Shown here piece by piece: positions 7,701 to 13,748 of a DNA stretch of 13,748 nucleotides (position 1 is the stretch's first letter; the number at the start of each line of letters is the position of its first letter). The stretch lies in contig CANKNP010000111.1 in the NCBI GenBank assembly GCA_947483545.1, forward strand, positions 1-13,748, written 5' to 3'. This DNA is from Deltaproteobacteria bacterium. Its GTDB lineage: Bacteria; Myxococcota; UBA796; SXON01. A program made the position numbers and the translations under genes. Below the pieces are notes generated by a model. It was not told where the DNA came from. It did not search any database and was given only the letters and a program-made list of their open reading frames with translations.

Positions 7701-8852
7701 GTCCCCGCGGAGTCATCTGCCAACCCCGGTAGTACGCCCGTGGTCAACGCAGCGGGCCAGTGGATGTCGGCGCGGAGCGCGGCCGAATCAGGCACCGCGG
7801 TGGGCTACACCACGAGCACGGCGCCTCGGCCAAGCCGGCGCAACGTCGTCCGGGCCCCTGACGCGGCGCCGCTGCCCCTCACCCGTGCCGCCCGCACGCG
7901 GGTCCCCGCGACGACCTGGGTGTACGCCCGGGGAGTTCCGGGGGACGTTCCCGATCAGGTCGCCGTAGCCGAGACCGGGCTTTCGCCGGAGCGCCCGGTA
8001 CGGAGCGGCGCGGTCCGTTCGTCGCGGGCACGGCCGGCTGGGCTCGTGCTGGCTGCCCCGACCGAAGCTGCCGATCGGGTCGAGGAGCAGGATTCCCCGA
8101 CGTGGACGTCGACGCCGTCACGGCGCCCGCGCCGTAGCCTGGGCGGGACGCTCCGAGGGGTGGCGTCAGGAGACGTTGAGCAGGGCGCTCCGGGGTGGGC
8201 CAGCCGCAGTGACAAGCGGACGACCGGAGTAGCCACCGTCGATGGCCTGTTTTCGGCGCTTGCCCGCGCGACTTCGGCCGAGGAGGTGGTGCGGGTCATC
8301 GTCGAGCGCGCCGCGACGAGCGACGCCGCGACCATCGCCCACTCTGGCCCGATGGCCGAGGTCATCCGGGAGATCCAGCGTGAGGTGGTGACCCAGACCC
8401 TCGAAGCCCCCGAAGAGGTCACCCGGCCGATCCGGGCCGAGGCGATCAGCAATACCGTGCGTCGTCCGACCTACGTTGAGCCGGTACCCTCTAGCGCCCG
8501 GACTTTTGGCGGCGGCGGTGGGAGATCCCGGGCTTCGGCGGTTAGGGTAAATGCCAGCGGCGGGGACACCCGAATCACCCGCCTGGTGAAGAAGCTCCAG
8601 GGCCTCATCCACCTCGCCGAAGCCGAGCGTAGGTTGGATGCGGCGAAGGGCCAGGTCCGTATGGCAGAGGACACGCCGGGCGCGCGTGCCGAAGCGTCCG
8701 CGCCGATGGGTCCAGGTCACCAGTCCCGTCGCGACCTCGAGCGGCTGGACGTCAATGCGTTGGTGAGCGAGGTCGTTTCTCAGGTCAACGATATCCTTGG
8801 TTCACAGCGCGAAAGGCGCATGGAGGACTCCGATGAGTCAGTCTGGTGGTAA
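4752..8852 (+). CDS. Giant low-complexity protein of the eCIS operon, unknown function
   Basis: 1366 residues, dominated by Ala, Arg, Pro, Val and Ser. I do not recognise a catalytic domain. Visible parts: a more ordered N-terminus (1-125) with YLSAIPYYNLMRRLARARKR and FERFFERR; a long probably disordered middle (about 130-1150) with short helical islands (853-875, 937-957) and degenerate motifs of type LE[KT][ST]xhxP; a helical stretch at 1160-1220; a Gly5 hinge at 1253-1257; a charged coiled-coil-like helix at 1275-1305; and a C-terminal helix DVNALVSEVVSQVNDILG (1333-1350) followed by basic SQRERR and ending in WW. ATG follows GGGG at 4743-4747. It overlaps the LysM gene by 20 nt, so co-translation is likely. 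It occupies the slot between tube and adaptor used by tape-measure genes in Mu-like phages. A tape measure, internal scaffold or lumen cargo are all possible. Reality of the gene is secure; function is not. Confidence 0.9.
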   Translation: MEGENRLTLGERLSQRSGRIFKRAERRPRIGLAPEFYARLGLDDPWLSPQAASEASDQGDGFVYLSAIPYYNLMRRLARARKRREAQFERFFERRAGTHTQVMKRRWPGEARAPITQFARSVVDEMVLPPPAPVVAPPEVVASEEPGVERVRPRSRRSVLANTVVALPSTARVFRGGVEAGDERPASLPPQLGFVAQVSRDLDRRLAAAPEAQERKSRPIDRVGDRLHRASSLTGASFQAWEQSNPVMAASASRRMTRVGRPAPVLEFLDEPGLETAPAVRRVLRSVRRAGPLGREVLETVAPELRAAGWAEGRARSERKTGLRPMLSRSPLMSALVPVAEPAAVLDADGALVAGPSRPATARSRPARAVVVPAARGVEPTRSALLPAPVAYARAERGAAGRVVVPAAGGARIAAVSAPIERSAFAPKRLDPPHAITAASGDAGQRSPAPVRSVEASEFEDERAPEPRRMRRSRASARAVERLLAPPVVWAETDSAPSAVPARVRRVITQVGPALVSQRVMDDTSASPVERPAFHAYRRLDAQARTGSLVPRPAPRAPEAVPIQFGPVGSEDPAEVASAVLAPRPSTSRAARRASVDSAVLPSATAAARPTDAAASVGKVRVASPETTVVPSRSGVGAADGAPLRAAAVLGTSTRDTADELTSAPRPAIALRRERGMRHAATRAEQPASTSPTAQLLLPGARSSALRTLGVSSRDTASPGQPLPLGGDDGVVTRPARQVATPVERTRALSTSIEKTLLVPGRESASSTEEFAGPQERERVIPVTRATPDVGRADATRGAPASRPETRAAVEPRRARFEDLGWGDTPAPHERAAMPLERAPARAPARVASRPVAHTGWNHLLQTLERALGALEKSSIVPAPTARGRMAGLETSFLAPTLEPAAADGSVASPRRRAVRVLRATVAAASRGGDAGPANIAGFRAVAALQSVVQRMAALGGPSPDARVRPMAFARALDTTYVTPMGVVPAESSANPGSTPVVNAAGQWMSARSAAESGTAVGYTTSTAPRPSRRNVVRAPDAAPLPLTRAARTRVPATTWVYARGVPGDVPDQVAVAETGLSPERPVRSGAVRSSRARPAGLVLAAPTEAADRVEEQDSPTWTSTPSRRPRRSLGGTLRGVASGDVEQGAPGWASRSDKRTTGVATVDGLFSALARATSAEEVVRVIVERAATSDAATIAHSGPMAEVIREIQREVVTQTLEAPEEVTRPIRAEAISNTVRRPTYVEPVPSSARTFGGGGGRSRASAVRVNASGGDTRITRLVKKLQGLIHLAEAERRLDAAKGQVRMAEDTPGARAEASAPMGPGHQSRRDLERLDVNALVSEVVSQVNDILGSQRERRMEDSDESVWW
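6621..7691 (+). repeat. Degenerate LE[KT][ST]xhxP motifs inside the giant protein
   Basis: Four nonapeptides share h-[ED]-[KT]-[ST]-x-h-x-P: SIEKTLLVP (residues 752-760), ALEKSSIVP (870-878), GLETSFLAP (888-896), ALDTTYVTP (972-980). A looser copy is SPETTVVP (624-631). A second repeat pair, LG[TV]S[TS]RDTA, lies at residues 650-658 and 709-717. They are recognisable only as protein, not DNA, so they are old or under selection. Confidence 0.5.
8822..8826 (+). promoter_or_regulatory. Shine-Dalgarno site that fixes the LysM protein start
   Basis: GGAGG at 8822-8826, inside the end of the giant gene and 6 nt before ATG 8833. It favours 8833 over the in-frame TTG at 8797, which has no good ribosome site and would add 12 unconserved residues. 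Confidence 0.75.
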
Positions 8853-9486
8853 GGCGACGTTCCAGAGCCTCGATGACGGCAAGACCTTCTCGGTTCAGTA
8901 CAATCCCCGGGAGTTCACCGTCGACAAGGCGGTGACCTGGGAGGAGGCGAAGACCCAGGGGCAATCCGGAAATCCGCTCCAGTTCCAGAAGGGCGCGCCG
9001 ATGACGGCGAGCATGGAGCTGTACTTCGACACGACGGGCGATGATCCGCCGGCCAACGTGCAGAAGGTCTGGGTGGATGCGCTGCTCTCGCTGACCAACG
9101 CCGAGGTGTCGCCTTCGCAGGGCGAGCCCGCGGAGCTCACCAAGATGCGGCCGCGCGCTTTCCAGTTCACCTGGGGCACCTTCACGATGAAGTGTGTCGT
9201 GGAGAGCGTGAACGTCACCTACCTGATGTTCGCGACCACCGGCGAGGCCATCCGGGCGCGCTGCACGGTGAAGCTCAAGGAGTGGCTGCCCGAGAAGTTC
9301 TCGGGAAGCGGCTCCTCAAAGACCTGGGGCACCGACAAGCTCCAGCTCGTGCAGGTCTCCGGCGGCCAGACGGTGTCGCAGGTGGCGGCGGCGATGGGCG
9401 TCGACGTCCGGGACCTGATGACCGACAACGGCATCACCGACGGCCTGGCGGATCTCACCGGTCAGACCTTGCTGGGTCGGTTCTAA
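8833..9486 (+). CDS. CIS tube/baseplate adaptor with C-terminal LysM domain (Afp7-like)
   Basis: 217 residues, normal for this family. The N-terminal tube-adaptor domain (about 5-155) includes FSVQYNPREFTVDKAVTWEE (19-38), MTASMELYFDTT (57-68), RPRAFQFTWGTFTMKCVVES (106-125) and AIRARCTVKLKEW (139-151). A Gly/Ser hinge (157-162) leads to a LysM-like domain (about 171-216), VSGGQTVSQVAAAMGV...DNGITD...LTGQTL. In Afp and PVC this protein caps the tube base and links it to the hub; the LysM may contact glycan or other baseplate parts. Start chosen at ATG 8833 for its ribosome site. The gene overlaps the giant gene by 20 nt and lies 10 nt before the hub gene. Confidence 0.92.
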   Translation: MSQSGGKATFQSLDDGKTFSVQYNPREFTVDKAVTWEEAKTQGQSGNPLQFQKGAPMTASMELYFDTTGDDPPANVQKVWVDALLSLTNAEVSPSQGEPAELTKMRPRAFQFTWGTFTMKCVVESVNVTYLMFATTGEAIRARCTVKLKEWLPEKFSGSGSSKTWGTDKLQLVQVSGGQTVSQVAAAMGVDVRDLMTDNGITDGLADLTGQTLLGRF

Positions 9487-9496
9487 AGGGGGCCTC

Positions 9497-10534
9497 ATGG
9501 CAAGCACCACCGAACACCGTAGCGCTACAAGCTACAAGGTCACGATCGCCGGTAAAGAATACAGCCAGCCCAAGGACGATGGGCTGCAGTCCATCAGCGT
9601 TGAAGACCATGTGGACATGGTCGAGACGATGACGCTGCGGCTCGGCGGTGCCGAGGGTCAGGAGAAATGGACCGCCGAGGTCGGGCAGGTCGTCGAGGTG
9701 AAGATGGGCTCCGGTGACGTGCTCCTGTTCAAGGGAGAGATCACCAACGTCAAGCCCTCGTGGGGCGCTGACGGCCTCGCTACCCTCACGCTGACGGCGA
9801 TGGACCATTGTCACCGGCTTGCGCGCGGCAGAAAAACTCGGTTCTTCGAGAAGAAGAAGGATTCGGACATCGCGCAGACCGTCGGCTCCGAGTGTGGCCT
9901 CTCGGTAGACGCAGAGGCGACCCAGGAGGTGCACGACTACACGCTCCAACGGAACGAGTCCAACTACGCTTTCCTCAAGCGCCTCGCCGCCCGCAACAAC
10001 TACCAGTTGGCGGTCGATGAGGGCAAGCTCATCTTCAAGAAGGCAAAAACCTCGGGCTCTCCGACGAAGATCAAGATGGGGGAGGGTCTGCGCACCCACA
10101 ACGCAGGCCTGAACACCATGGAGATGGCGCAGAAGGTGGTTGTTCGGGGCTGGGATATTCGCACGAAGAAGGAGATCGTCGGCACGGCCAGCTCCGGTGA
10201 CATCGAGAAGATCGGCGGCGGCAAAGCTGGCCCGGACGTGGCGTCGGTTTTCGGCGAGCACACGGCCTACGTGACCGACGTGCCGATCCAGTCCCAGGCT
10301 CAGGCGACGGAGGTCGCCAAGGCCGAGATGAACCGGCTCGCCCGCCAGTTCTTGAAGGGCTCCGGGGTCGCCGACGGTAACGACGGCATCCGCGCCAACA
10401 CCGTCATCGAGCTCGAGGGCTTGAGCAAGGGATATAACGGGAAGGTGTACGTCATCTCTTCGCGGCACGTCATCACCGCAAACTCCGGCTACCTGACCGA
10501 GTTCACGTTCTGCTCGAACACCATGGGGACCTGA
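9497..10534 (+). CDS. Baseplate hub protein, phage late control D / VgrG N-terminal type, without spike domain
   Basis: 345 residues. It resembles gpD of P2, gp44 of Mu and the N-terminal part of VgrG/Afp8. TSYKVTIAGKEY (11-22) and VEDHVDMVETMTLRL (35-49) open the first barrel. VGQVVEVKMG...LLFKGEITNVKPSW follows at 62-89. The family hallmark QRNESNYAFLKRLAARNNYQ is at 151-170 and LIFKKA at 178-183. A later barrel ends with YNGKVYVISSRHVITANSGYLTEFTF (313-338). Six-chain spike proteins Afp8 and VgrG continue into an OB-fold and beta-helix; this one stops after the hub, as in Mu gp44, so the spike must be a separate gene, which is not in the window. AAGGGGG at 9486-9492 precedes ATG. Its stop is 2 nt before the gp25 start. 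Confidence 0.93.
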   Translation: MASTTEHRSATSYKVTIAGKEYSQPKDDGLQSISVEDHVDMVETMTLRLGGAEGQEKWTAEVGQVVEVKMGSGDVLLFKGEITNVKPSWGADGLATLTLTAMDHCHRLARGRKTRFFEKKKDSDIAQTVGSECGLSVDAEATQEVHDYTLQRNESNYAFLKRLAARNNYQLAVDEGKLIFKKAKTSGSPTKIKMGEGLRTHNAGLNTMEMAQKVVVRGWDIRTKKEIVGTASSGDIEKIGGGKAGPDVASVFGEHTAYVTDVPIQSQAQATEVAKAEMNRLARQFLKGSGVADGNDGIRANTVIELEGLSKGYNGKVYVISSRHVITANSGYLTEFTFCSNTMGT

Positions 10535-10536
10535 TC

Positions 10537-10926
10537 GTGAACAACCCGAAGGAAGTGCTGGGCCGCGGCTGGTCCTTCCCCTTCCAGTTCGACGCGACCC
10601 GCGGCACGGTGGGCATGTCGGAGTACGAAGAGAACATCCGGCAGAACATCACGATCATCCTTGGCACCCGGCCGGGGGAGCGTCAGATGTTGCCGGCTTT
10701 CGGCTGTCGTATCCACGAGCTCCTTTTCGCCCCGAACACCCGCTCCACCGCCGCAATGGTCGCCCATCACGTCGAAGAGGCGCTCACCCGTTGGGAGGGC
10801 AGGATCGAGGTACTGAAGGTCACGTCGGCGCCCGAGCCCGGCGGATCGGTCCGAGTCGAAGTGGAGTACCGGGTGTTGCTCACCGGAGGGGTGCAGACCC
10901 TGGTGAACACCCTCTCCGCGCGCTGA
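10537..10926 (+). CDS. gp25-like baseplate wedge protein
   Basis: 129 residues, typical for the GPW/gp25 family (Afp9, P2 gpW, T4 gp25). The diagnostic block LGTRPGERQMLPAFGCRIHE (residues 42-61) is intact. It is followed by LLFAPNT and a C-terminal beta section VRVEVEYRVLLTG (105-117). In T4 and R-type pyocins this protein nucleates sheath assembly on the baseplate. Start is GTG 10537, 2 nt after the hub stop, with GGGG at 10524-10528 inside the end of the hub gene, so translational coupling is likely. It is the last plus-strand gene. No PAAR, gpJ-like or gpI-like gene follows, unlike in Afp. Confidence 0.95.
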   Translation: MNNPKEVLGRGWSFPFQFDATRGTVGMSEYEENIRQNITIILGTRPGERQMLPAFGCRIHELLFAPNTRSTAAMVAHHVEEALTRWEGRIEVLKVTSAPEPGGSVRVEVEYRVLLTGGVQTLVNTLSAR

Positions 10927-10969
10927 GCAGGTTGTTCTTCGCGTGTTTCTGAGCGCCCCCGCCGGTTGA

Positions 10970-12481
10970 TCAGAGTTCGCGCCACGCCGGGTGTTCCCCA
11001 CCGACGGGCACGGCGGGGAGGATCCCGTTCTCTACGGCGCCGTCGTCGCTGCACGGCTCACACAGGTAGACCGCGATCGCGCCGAGCGGCTGTTCGGTAT
11101 CCACCCGCGACCACCCCTCCGGCACGGCGCGAGTCGAGGTGGACCAGCTCACCTGGGCCTCGCCCACCCGAGCGGCCTCAAGGATCGCGCGCCCGCCTTC
11201 GCTGCCGTAACCTTCAACGGTGGCGATCTGCACCTCACGCTCCCCGGCGGCGTCGCTCAGCGCCAGACCGTGCCGACGGAGGTGGTCGGCCAGCGGCGGT
11301 GGCACGAGGTAGGCGCGCGGGCGTTCTACCACCTCGGTGCCGATGAACTGCGCGAAGTGGCGGATTGTGACGGTGGTTGGGGAGCCGTCCAGGATGCGAG
11401 GGCTGCGGGTCAGGATCTCGATCGGCGTCGGCCACGGGTCGAGCCGCGCCCGCACGGCGATTTGGGCCCGAGGGATGCGGCTCCTGTGCACGACGTCGCG
11501 AACCTCTTCAGCGTTTGCGGCGACATATCGAAGGGTTTCGAGCATGAAGGCGTAAGCGGTGCGCACCCGGTCGTGGAAGGAAATGTAGGAGTAGCACTCC
11601 AACAGGAGATCCATTCTGCCGGTCAATCCGCGGTAGTTCCCGCCAAACCGGGGGTGGTGGGGGTAGGTCATCCAACCCTCGGACACCCCGCTCGTGGGAT
11701 CGGCGTCCACGCCGGCGTCGAGCACCCGCTCGTCCTCGACAAAATTGCCATACCAACCTGACTCAAGGCCGTGCTCGCGGCGCATTGCGGCGGTGACCGG
11801 GGGCAGGAGCCGGTCACGCATGTAGACGATCGGCTCAGGACGGCCGCTCTGGATGGTGTGCGGCACGTCGTAGGTCATGTGGTACCGGTGAATCGAGCCG
11901 TTGGTGGCGTGATTGTCGATCGTCAGATCGGGCTCCCACACCTGGCAGACCTGAGCCTGGAGCCGCCGCATCTCCACCGACTCCTGTCGCATATAGTCTC
12001 GGTTGAGATTGATGCCCGAGGCGTTGACTCGGGTGCCGACCCCACTGTCGGGGCCGAGCTGACCGGTGAGTCGCGGCAGGTGTAGCCGGCGGTTCCCCCG
12101 GTCGATCGCGTCATTTCCGTCAGGGTTGAAGAGCGGCACGACCACGAGGGTGAACGCCGACAGCAGGTCACCCAACGAGGACCCGAGCAGGTCCCGCGCC
12201 AGCATCAGGCACGCCTCTTTTCCCTCCACTTCGCCAGCGTGAATGCCGCTGATGATGAGGACGACCGGAAGGCCGAGCCGACGTGCGGCGGCCGCGTTCT
12301 TGACGCGGTGGGCCGACAGCACGAGCAGGGGCAGGTCTCTTCCTTGGCCAGAGACGCCGAAAGACGTGATGTAAAGGCGTGGATCATGGAGGGCGTCCAG
12401 TCCCTCGACGAAACGTTTGACGTCCGCGTGGCGGGAGGTCTCTTCGTAGTGGCTGGATTCGGCACGGGTCAACAGCGGCAT
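10970..12481 (-). CDS. M14-family zinc carboxypeptidase
   Basis: 503 residues. Metallocarboxypeptidase hallmarks are intact: first zinc motif HAGE (H81, E84) in ISGIHAGEVEGKEA; PLFNPDGND (116-124); substrate-binding NLNRDY (158-163, R161); second zinc histidine in TIDNHATNG (H191); catalytic glutamate in MDLLLECYSY (E295). The C-terminal part (about 350-503) is a beta-rich extension of unknown role. No signal peptide, so cytosolic unless exported unusually. Start at ATG 12481 is chosen because GGAG lies 5 nt upstream; the open frame continues to 12718 but that part overlaps the hydrolase gene. It would release C-terminal residues from peptides; substrate unknown. It is convergent with the gp25 gene, 43 nt apart, and 43 nt downstream of the hydrolase, probably one minus-strand unit. 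Confidence 0.9.
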   Translation of the reverse strand: MPLLTRAESSHYEETSRHADVKRFVEGLDALHDPRLYITSFGVSGQGRDLPLLVLSAHRVKNAAAARRLGLPVVLIISGIHAGEVEGKEACLMLARDLLGSSLGDLLSAFTLVVVPLFNPDGNDAIDRGNRRLHLPRLTGQLGPDSGVGTRVNASGINLNRDYMRQESVEMRRLQAQVCQVWEPDLTIDNHATNGSIHRYHMTYDVPHTIQSGRPEPIVYMRDRLLPPVTAAMRREHGLESGWYGNFVEDERVLDAGVDADPTSGVSEGWMTYPHHPRFGGNYRGLTGRMDLLLECYSYISFHDRVRTAYAFMLETLRYVAANAEEVRDVVHRSRIPRAQIAVRARLDPWPTPIEILTRSPRILDGSPTTVTIRHFAQFIGTEVVERPRAYLVPPPLADHLRRHGLALSDAAGEREVQIATVEGYGSEGGRAILEAARVGEAQVSWSTSTRAVPEGWSRVDTEQPLGAIAVYLCEPCSDDGAVENGILPAVPVGGEHPAWREL

Positions 12482-12524
12482 CGGCGCTCCGGGGGGGCCC
12501 TCTAACCGGCGGGGCGCGCGGCGG

Positions 12525-13583
12525 TCAGCGTGGCGGATAACGCTGCAACCAATCGGCGATCTTCGGGTAGATCTCGGTGGGCGCCCGATCGCCGAGCACA
12601 AGGTCGAGGTGCCCGTAGTCTGCGACCATCCCGCTGCTTTTCCCAGCGAGCAACCAGTCTTTGGGCCCGCCCAGGCCATCATGGTAGGCCCGGACCCAGG
12701 GGAGAGCGGCCACGCCATCGGCCTCGCCCGCGATCACGAGCGTTGGCGTCATCACCGAGGACAAACCAGCGCCATAGTCGATCTCCCCGTCAAAGCTGGT
12801 GAACCGCTCGCGGCGGATCATCCGCGCGAAGTGGAGCATCTCCTGGCGTGACAGGGGGCTGGTAATCGCGACGAAGGCGTCAGCGGCACGCTCAGGCGGG
12901 AGATTCTCGGGGTTGTAGAGCCGTTCGTCGAGCTGGGCCGGCACGTTCATGTTCATGCCGGCGGCCATTGCTCCGAGGCTCGATGTGTCGAGCATACGCA
13001 GCAGGCTGCCGCCCAACGTCATGCTCGGTCCGGCGAGCTTCATCAACGGATCGGGGACCTCGGGGAAGGCGGCCGGACTCCCAAGGATCACCATCGACGA
13101 GAGCGCGTCGCTCCCGCGGGTCTGGGCGTAGATTGCGCCGACCATGCCGCCCATCGAGTGGCCCACGTATCCGACGCGCTGGTAGCCGGTGAGGCCCGAG
13201 ATTCGCCCGATCGCGGCGGCGACATCGTAGCGACCATAGTCATCCACGGTCCAGCCCGCGACCTGCGGGGAGCCGTTGAGCTGGATCATCGCGTCGCCGT
13301 GGCCGCGCAAGTCCAGCATCCACACGTCCCAGCCGCGGTTGACCAGCCACTCGGCGAGGTCGTGGTCGTCGTCGAGGTCGAAAAAACGATGGTTGCAGGC
13401 GATTCCGTGCACGAGCAGCACAGGCGGCCCCTTGCCCGCGTGGTGGTGCAGCGCGATGGTGGCGCCGTCTTCGGTGAGCAATCGCGTCGACGTGGCAATC
13501 TGACAGCGTAGATCCTCTTTGACGTCGGTTTCGACGCATCCGGAGGTGAGGATCAGCAACAGCACGGCGCCCCCTCGGCGCAC
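12525..13583 (-). CDS. Alpha/beta-fold hydrolase, probable lipoprotein
   Basis: 352 residues. N-terminus MRRGGAVLLLILTSGC is a short lipoprotein signal: two Arg, a hydrophobic stretch, then TSGC with the lipidated Cys at 16 (Thr at -3 is less usual than Leu). The catalytic fold is intact: oxyanion LLVHGIA (HG at 59-60), DLRGHGDA (91-98), nucleophile elbow GHSMGG (S143), acid in AGEADG (D289), base in DYGHLD (H325). The lid region is about 170-270. It is a lipase/esterase-like or PhaC-like serine hydrolase; substrate not readable. Expected on the periplasmic face of a membrane or the outer membrane. Start is GTG 13583; a ribosome site is not obvious (GGAG is about 16 nt upstream), so the start is less certain. 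Followed by the M14 peptidase after 43 nt. Confidence 0.88.
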   Translation of the reverse strand: MRRGGAVLLLILTSGCVETDVKEDLRCQIATSTRLLTEDGATIALHHHAGKGPPVLLVHGIACNHRFFDLDDDHDLAEWLVNRGWDVWMLDLRGHGDAMIQLNGSPQVAGWTVDDYGRYDVAAAIGRISGLTGYQRVGYVGHSMGGMVGAIYAQTRGSDALSSMVILGSPAAFPEVPDPLMKLAGPSMTLGGSLLRMLDTSSLGAMAAGMNMNVPAQLDERLYNPENLPPERAADAFVAITSPLSRQEMLHFARMIRRERFTSFDGEIDYGAGLSSVMTPTLVIAGEADGVAALPWVRAYHDGLGGPKDWLLAGKSSGMVADYGHLDLVLGDRAPTEIYPKIADWLQRYPPR

Positions 13584-13637
13584 CGGGTAGGGCCGCCGCT
13601 CCGGGGCTAACCGCGATGCCGGCCACTTAGACGCCGT

Positions 13638-13660
13638 CCTCAGGTTCGCTGAGGCTTTTT
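13638..13660 (+). terminator. Terminator-like hairpin, plus-strand orientation
   Basis: CCTCAG (13638-13643), loop GTTCG, CTGAGG (13649-13654), then C and five T (13656-13660). The stem is only 6 bp, so it would be weak. In this orientation it would stop plus-strand transcripts that enter antisense to the hydrolase genes; no plus-strand gene ends here. On the minus strand the same hairpin lies in the hydrolase leader, 55 nt before the start. Confidence 0.4.
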
Positions 13661-13748
13661 GACGAGCTTCGAACGCCGCGGTTCCTGTTGTAATTGCTCA
13701 TCTTGATCTTGACGTGGCGGGGGTATCGGCGATCGGGTCACCGCTCCG
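13640..13748 (-). CDS. Possible C-terminal end of an upstream minus-strand gene (partial)
   Basis: On the minus strand one frame is open from the right edge for 35 codons to TGA (13642-13640). It ends in a Pro/Gln-rich, basic tail: SPIPPPRQDQDEQLQQEPRR then SKLVKKPQRT. The other two minus-strand frames contain stops in this interval. The local GC content is lower than the surroundings and GC3 is not high, so plain intergenic DNA remains possible. If real, the gene would lie 56 nt upstream of the hydrolase in the same direction. No domain can be named. Confidence 0.3.
   Translation of the reverse strand, partial: GAVTRSPIPPPRQDQDEQLQQEPRRSKLVKKPQRT

Noticed and set aside
8797..8832. Upstream TTG start of the LysM protein
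   Set aside because: Rare start codon without a ribosome site; ATG 8833 has GGAGG at 6 nt and begins where the family's conserved part begins.
9455..10468. Minus-strand ORF of 337 codons opposite the hub gene
   Set aside because: Antisense shadow of a gene with clear gpD motifs; no domain in its product.
10920..10956. Bidirectional terminator between the convergent gp25 and peptidase genes
   Set aside because: GCGCTGAG and CTGAGCGC can pair only with a central G-G mismatch and a 21-nt loop, and there is no T-run on either strand.
12482..12718. N-terminal extension of the M14 peptidase to a start at 12718
   Set aside because: It would overlap the hydrolase coding region by about 190 nt and adds low-quality sequence. 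ATG 12481 has GGAG at the right distance and gives a normal peptidase N-terminus.
13627..13701. 24-codon minus-strand ORF (MSNYNRNRG...) before the hydrolase
   Set aside because: No ribosome site and no recognisable pattern; the alternative frame open to the window edge explains the same bases at least as well.

Overview
The window is GC-rich throughout. It carries a contiguous plus-strand operon of a phage-tail-like contractile injection system (extracellular CIS, 'eCIS', of the Afp/PVC/Streptomyces-CIS superfamily), followed by two convergent minus-strand hydrolase genes. The GC richness, an eCIS with inflated low-complexity proteins, and the M14 peptidase and lipoprotein hydrolase beside it suggest a soil or marine high-GC bacterium, perhaps Myxococcota or a relative. 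That placement is inference; no taxonomic marker is present.

Layout. 1-132: tail end of an upstream plus-strand gene, with a suspicious run of eight C. 140-1939: large tail sheath with an inserted N-terminal region. 1940-2048: short gap with two strong tandem hairpins. 2049-2414: tail-assembly chaperone-like protein ending in a CPHC motif. 2453-2569: a 38-residue DUF6760-like eCIS small protein. 2603-3784: second, smaller sheath. 3799-4743: tail tube protein with a long N-terminal extension containing six 19-residue Gly-rich repeats. 4752-8852: a 1366-residue Ala/Arg/Pro/Val-rich, probably disordered protein in the genomic slot that phages such as Mu use for the tape measure. 8833-9486: LysM-bearing tube/baseplate adaptor (Afp7-like). 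9497-10534: hub protein of the gpD/VgrG type with no spike domain. 10537-10926: gp25-like baseplate wedge. The plus-strand genes from 2603 to 10926 are separated by 14 nt or less, or overlap, which fits one transcript.

How the parts would work together: the two sheaths form the contractile jacket, the gp19-like protein forms the inner tube or its initiator, the LysM adaptor joins tube to hub, and the gp25 protein starts sheath assembly at the baseplate. The spike/PAAR, the two large wedge proteins (gpJ/gpI-like), fibres, a conventional tape measure, the tail terminator and the AAA+ ATPase are not in the window. The operon stops abruptly after gp25, so these must lie upstream or elsewhere, or be missing.

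10970-13583 (minus strand): an M14-family zinc carboxypeptidase with all key residues, and a probable lipoprotein alpha/beta-hydrolase 43 nt upstream of it, likely co-transcribed. A possible C-terminal fragment of another minus-strand gene runs off the right edge. Nothing in their sequence ties them to the injection system.

The most unusual elements are the 1366-residue protein with degenerate internal motifs, the tube protein with repeat arms, the inserted sheath and the spike-less hub. Together they suggest a divergent eCIS. No tRNA, rRNA, insertion sequence or CRISPR array was seen.
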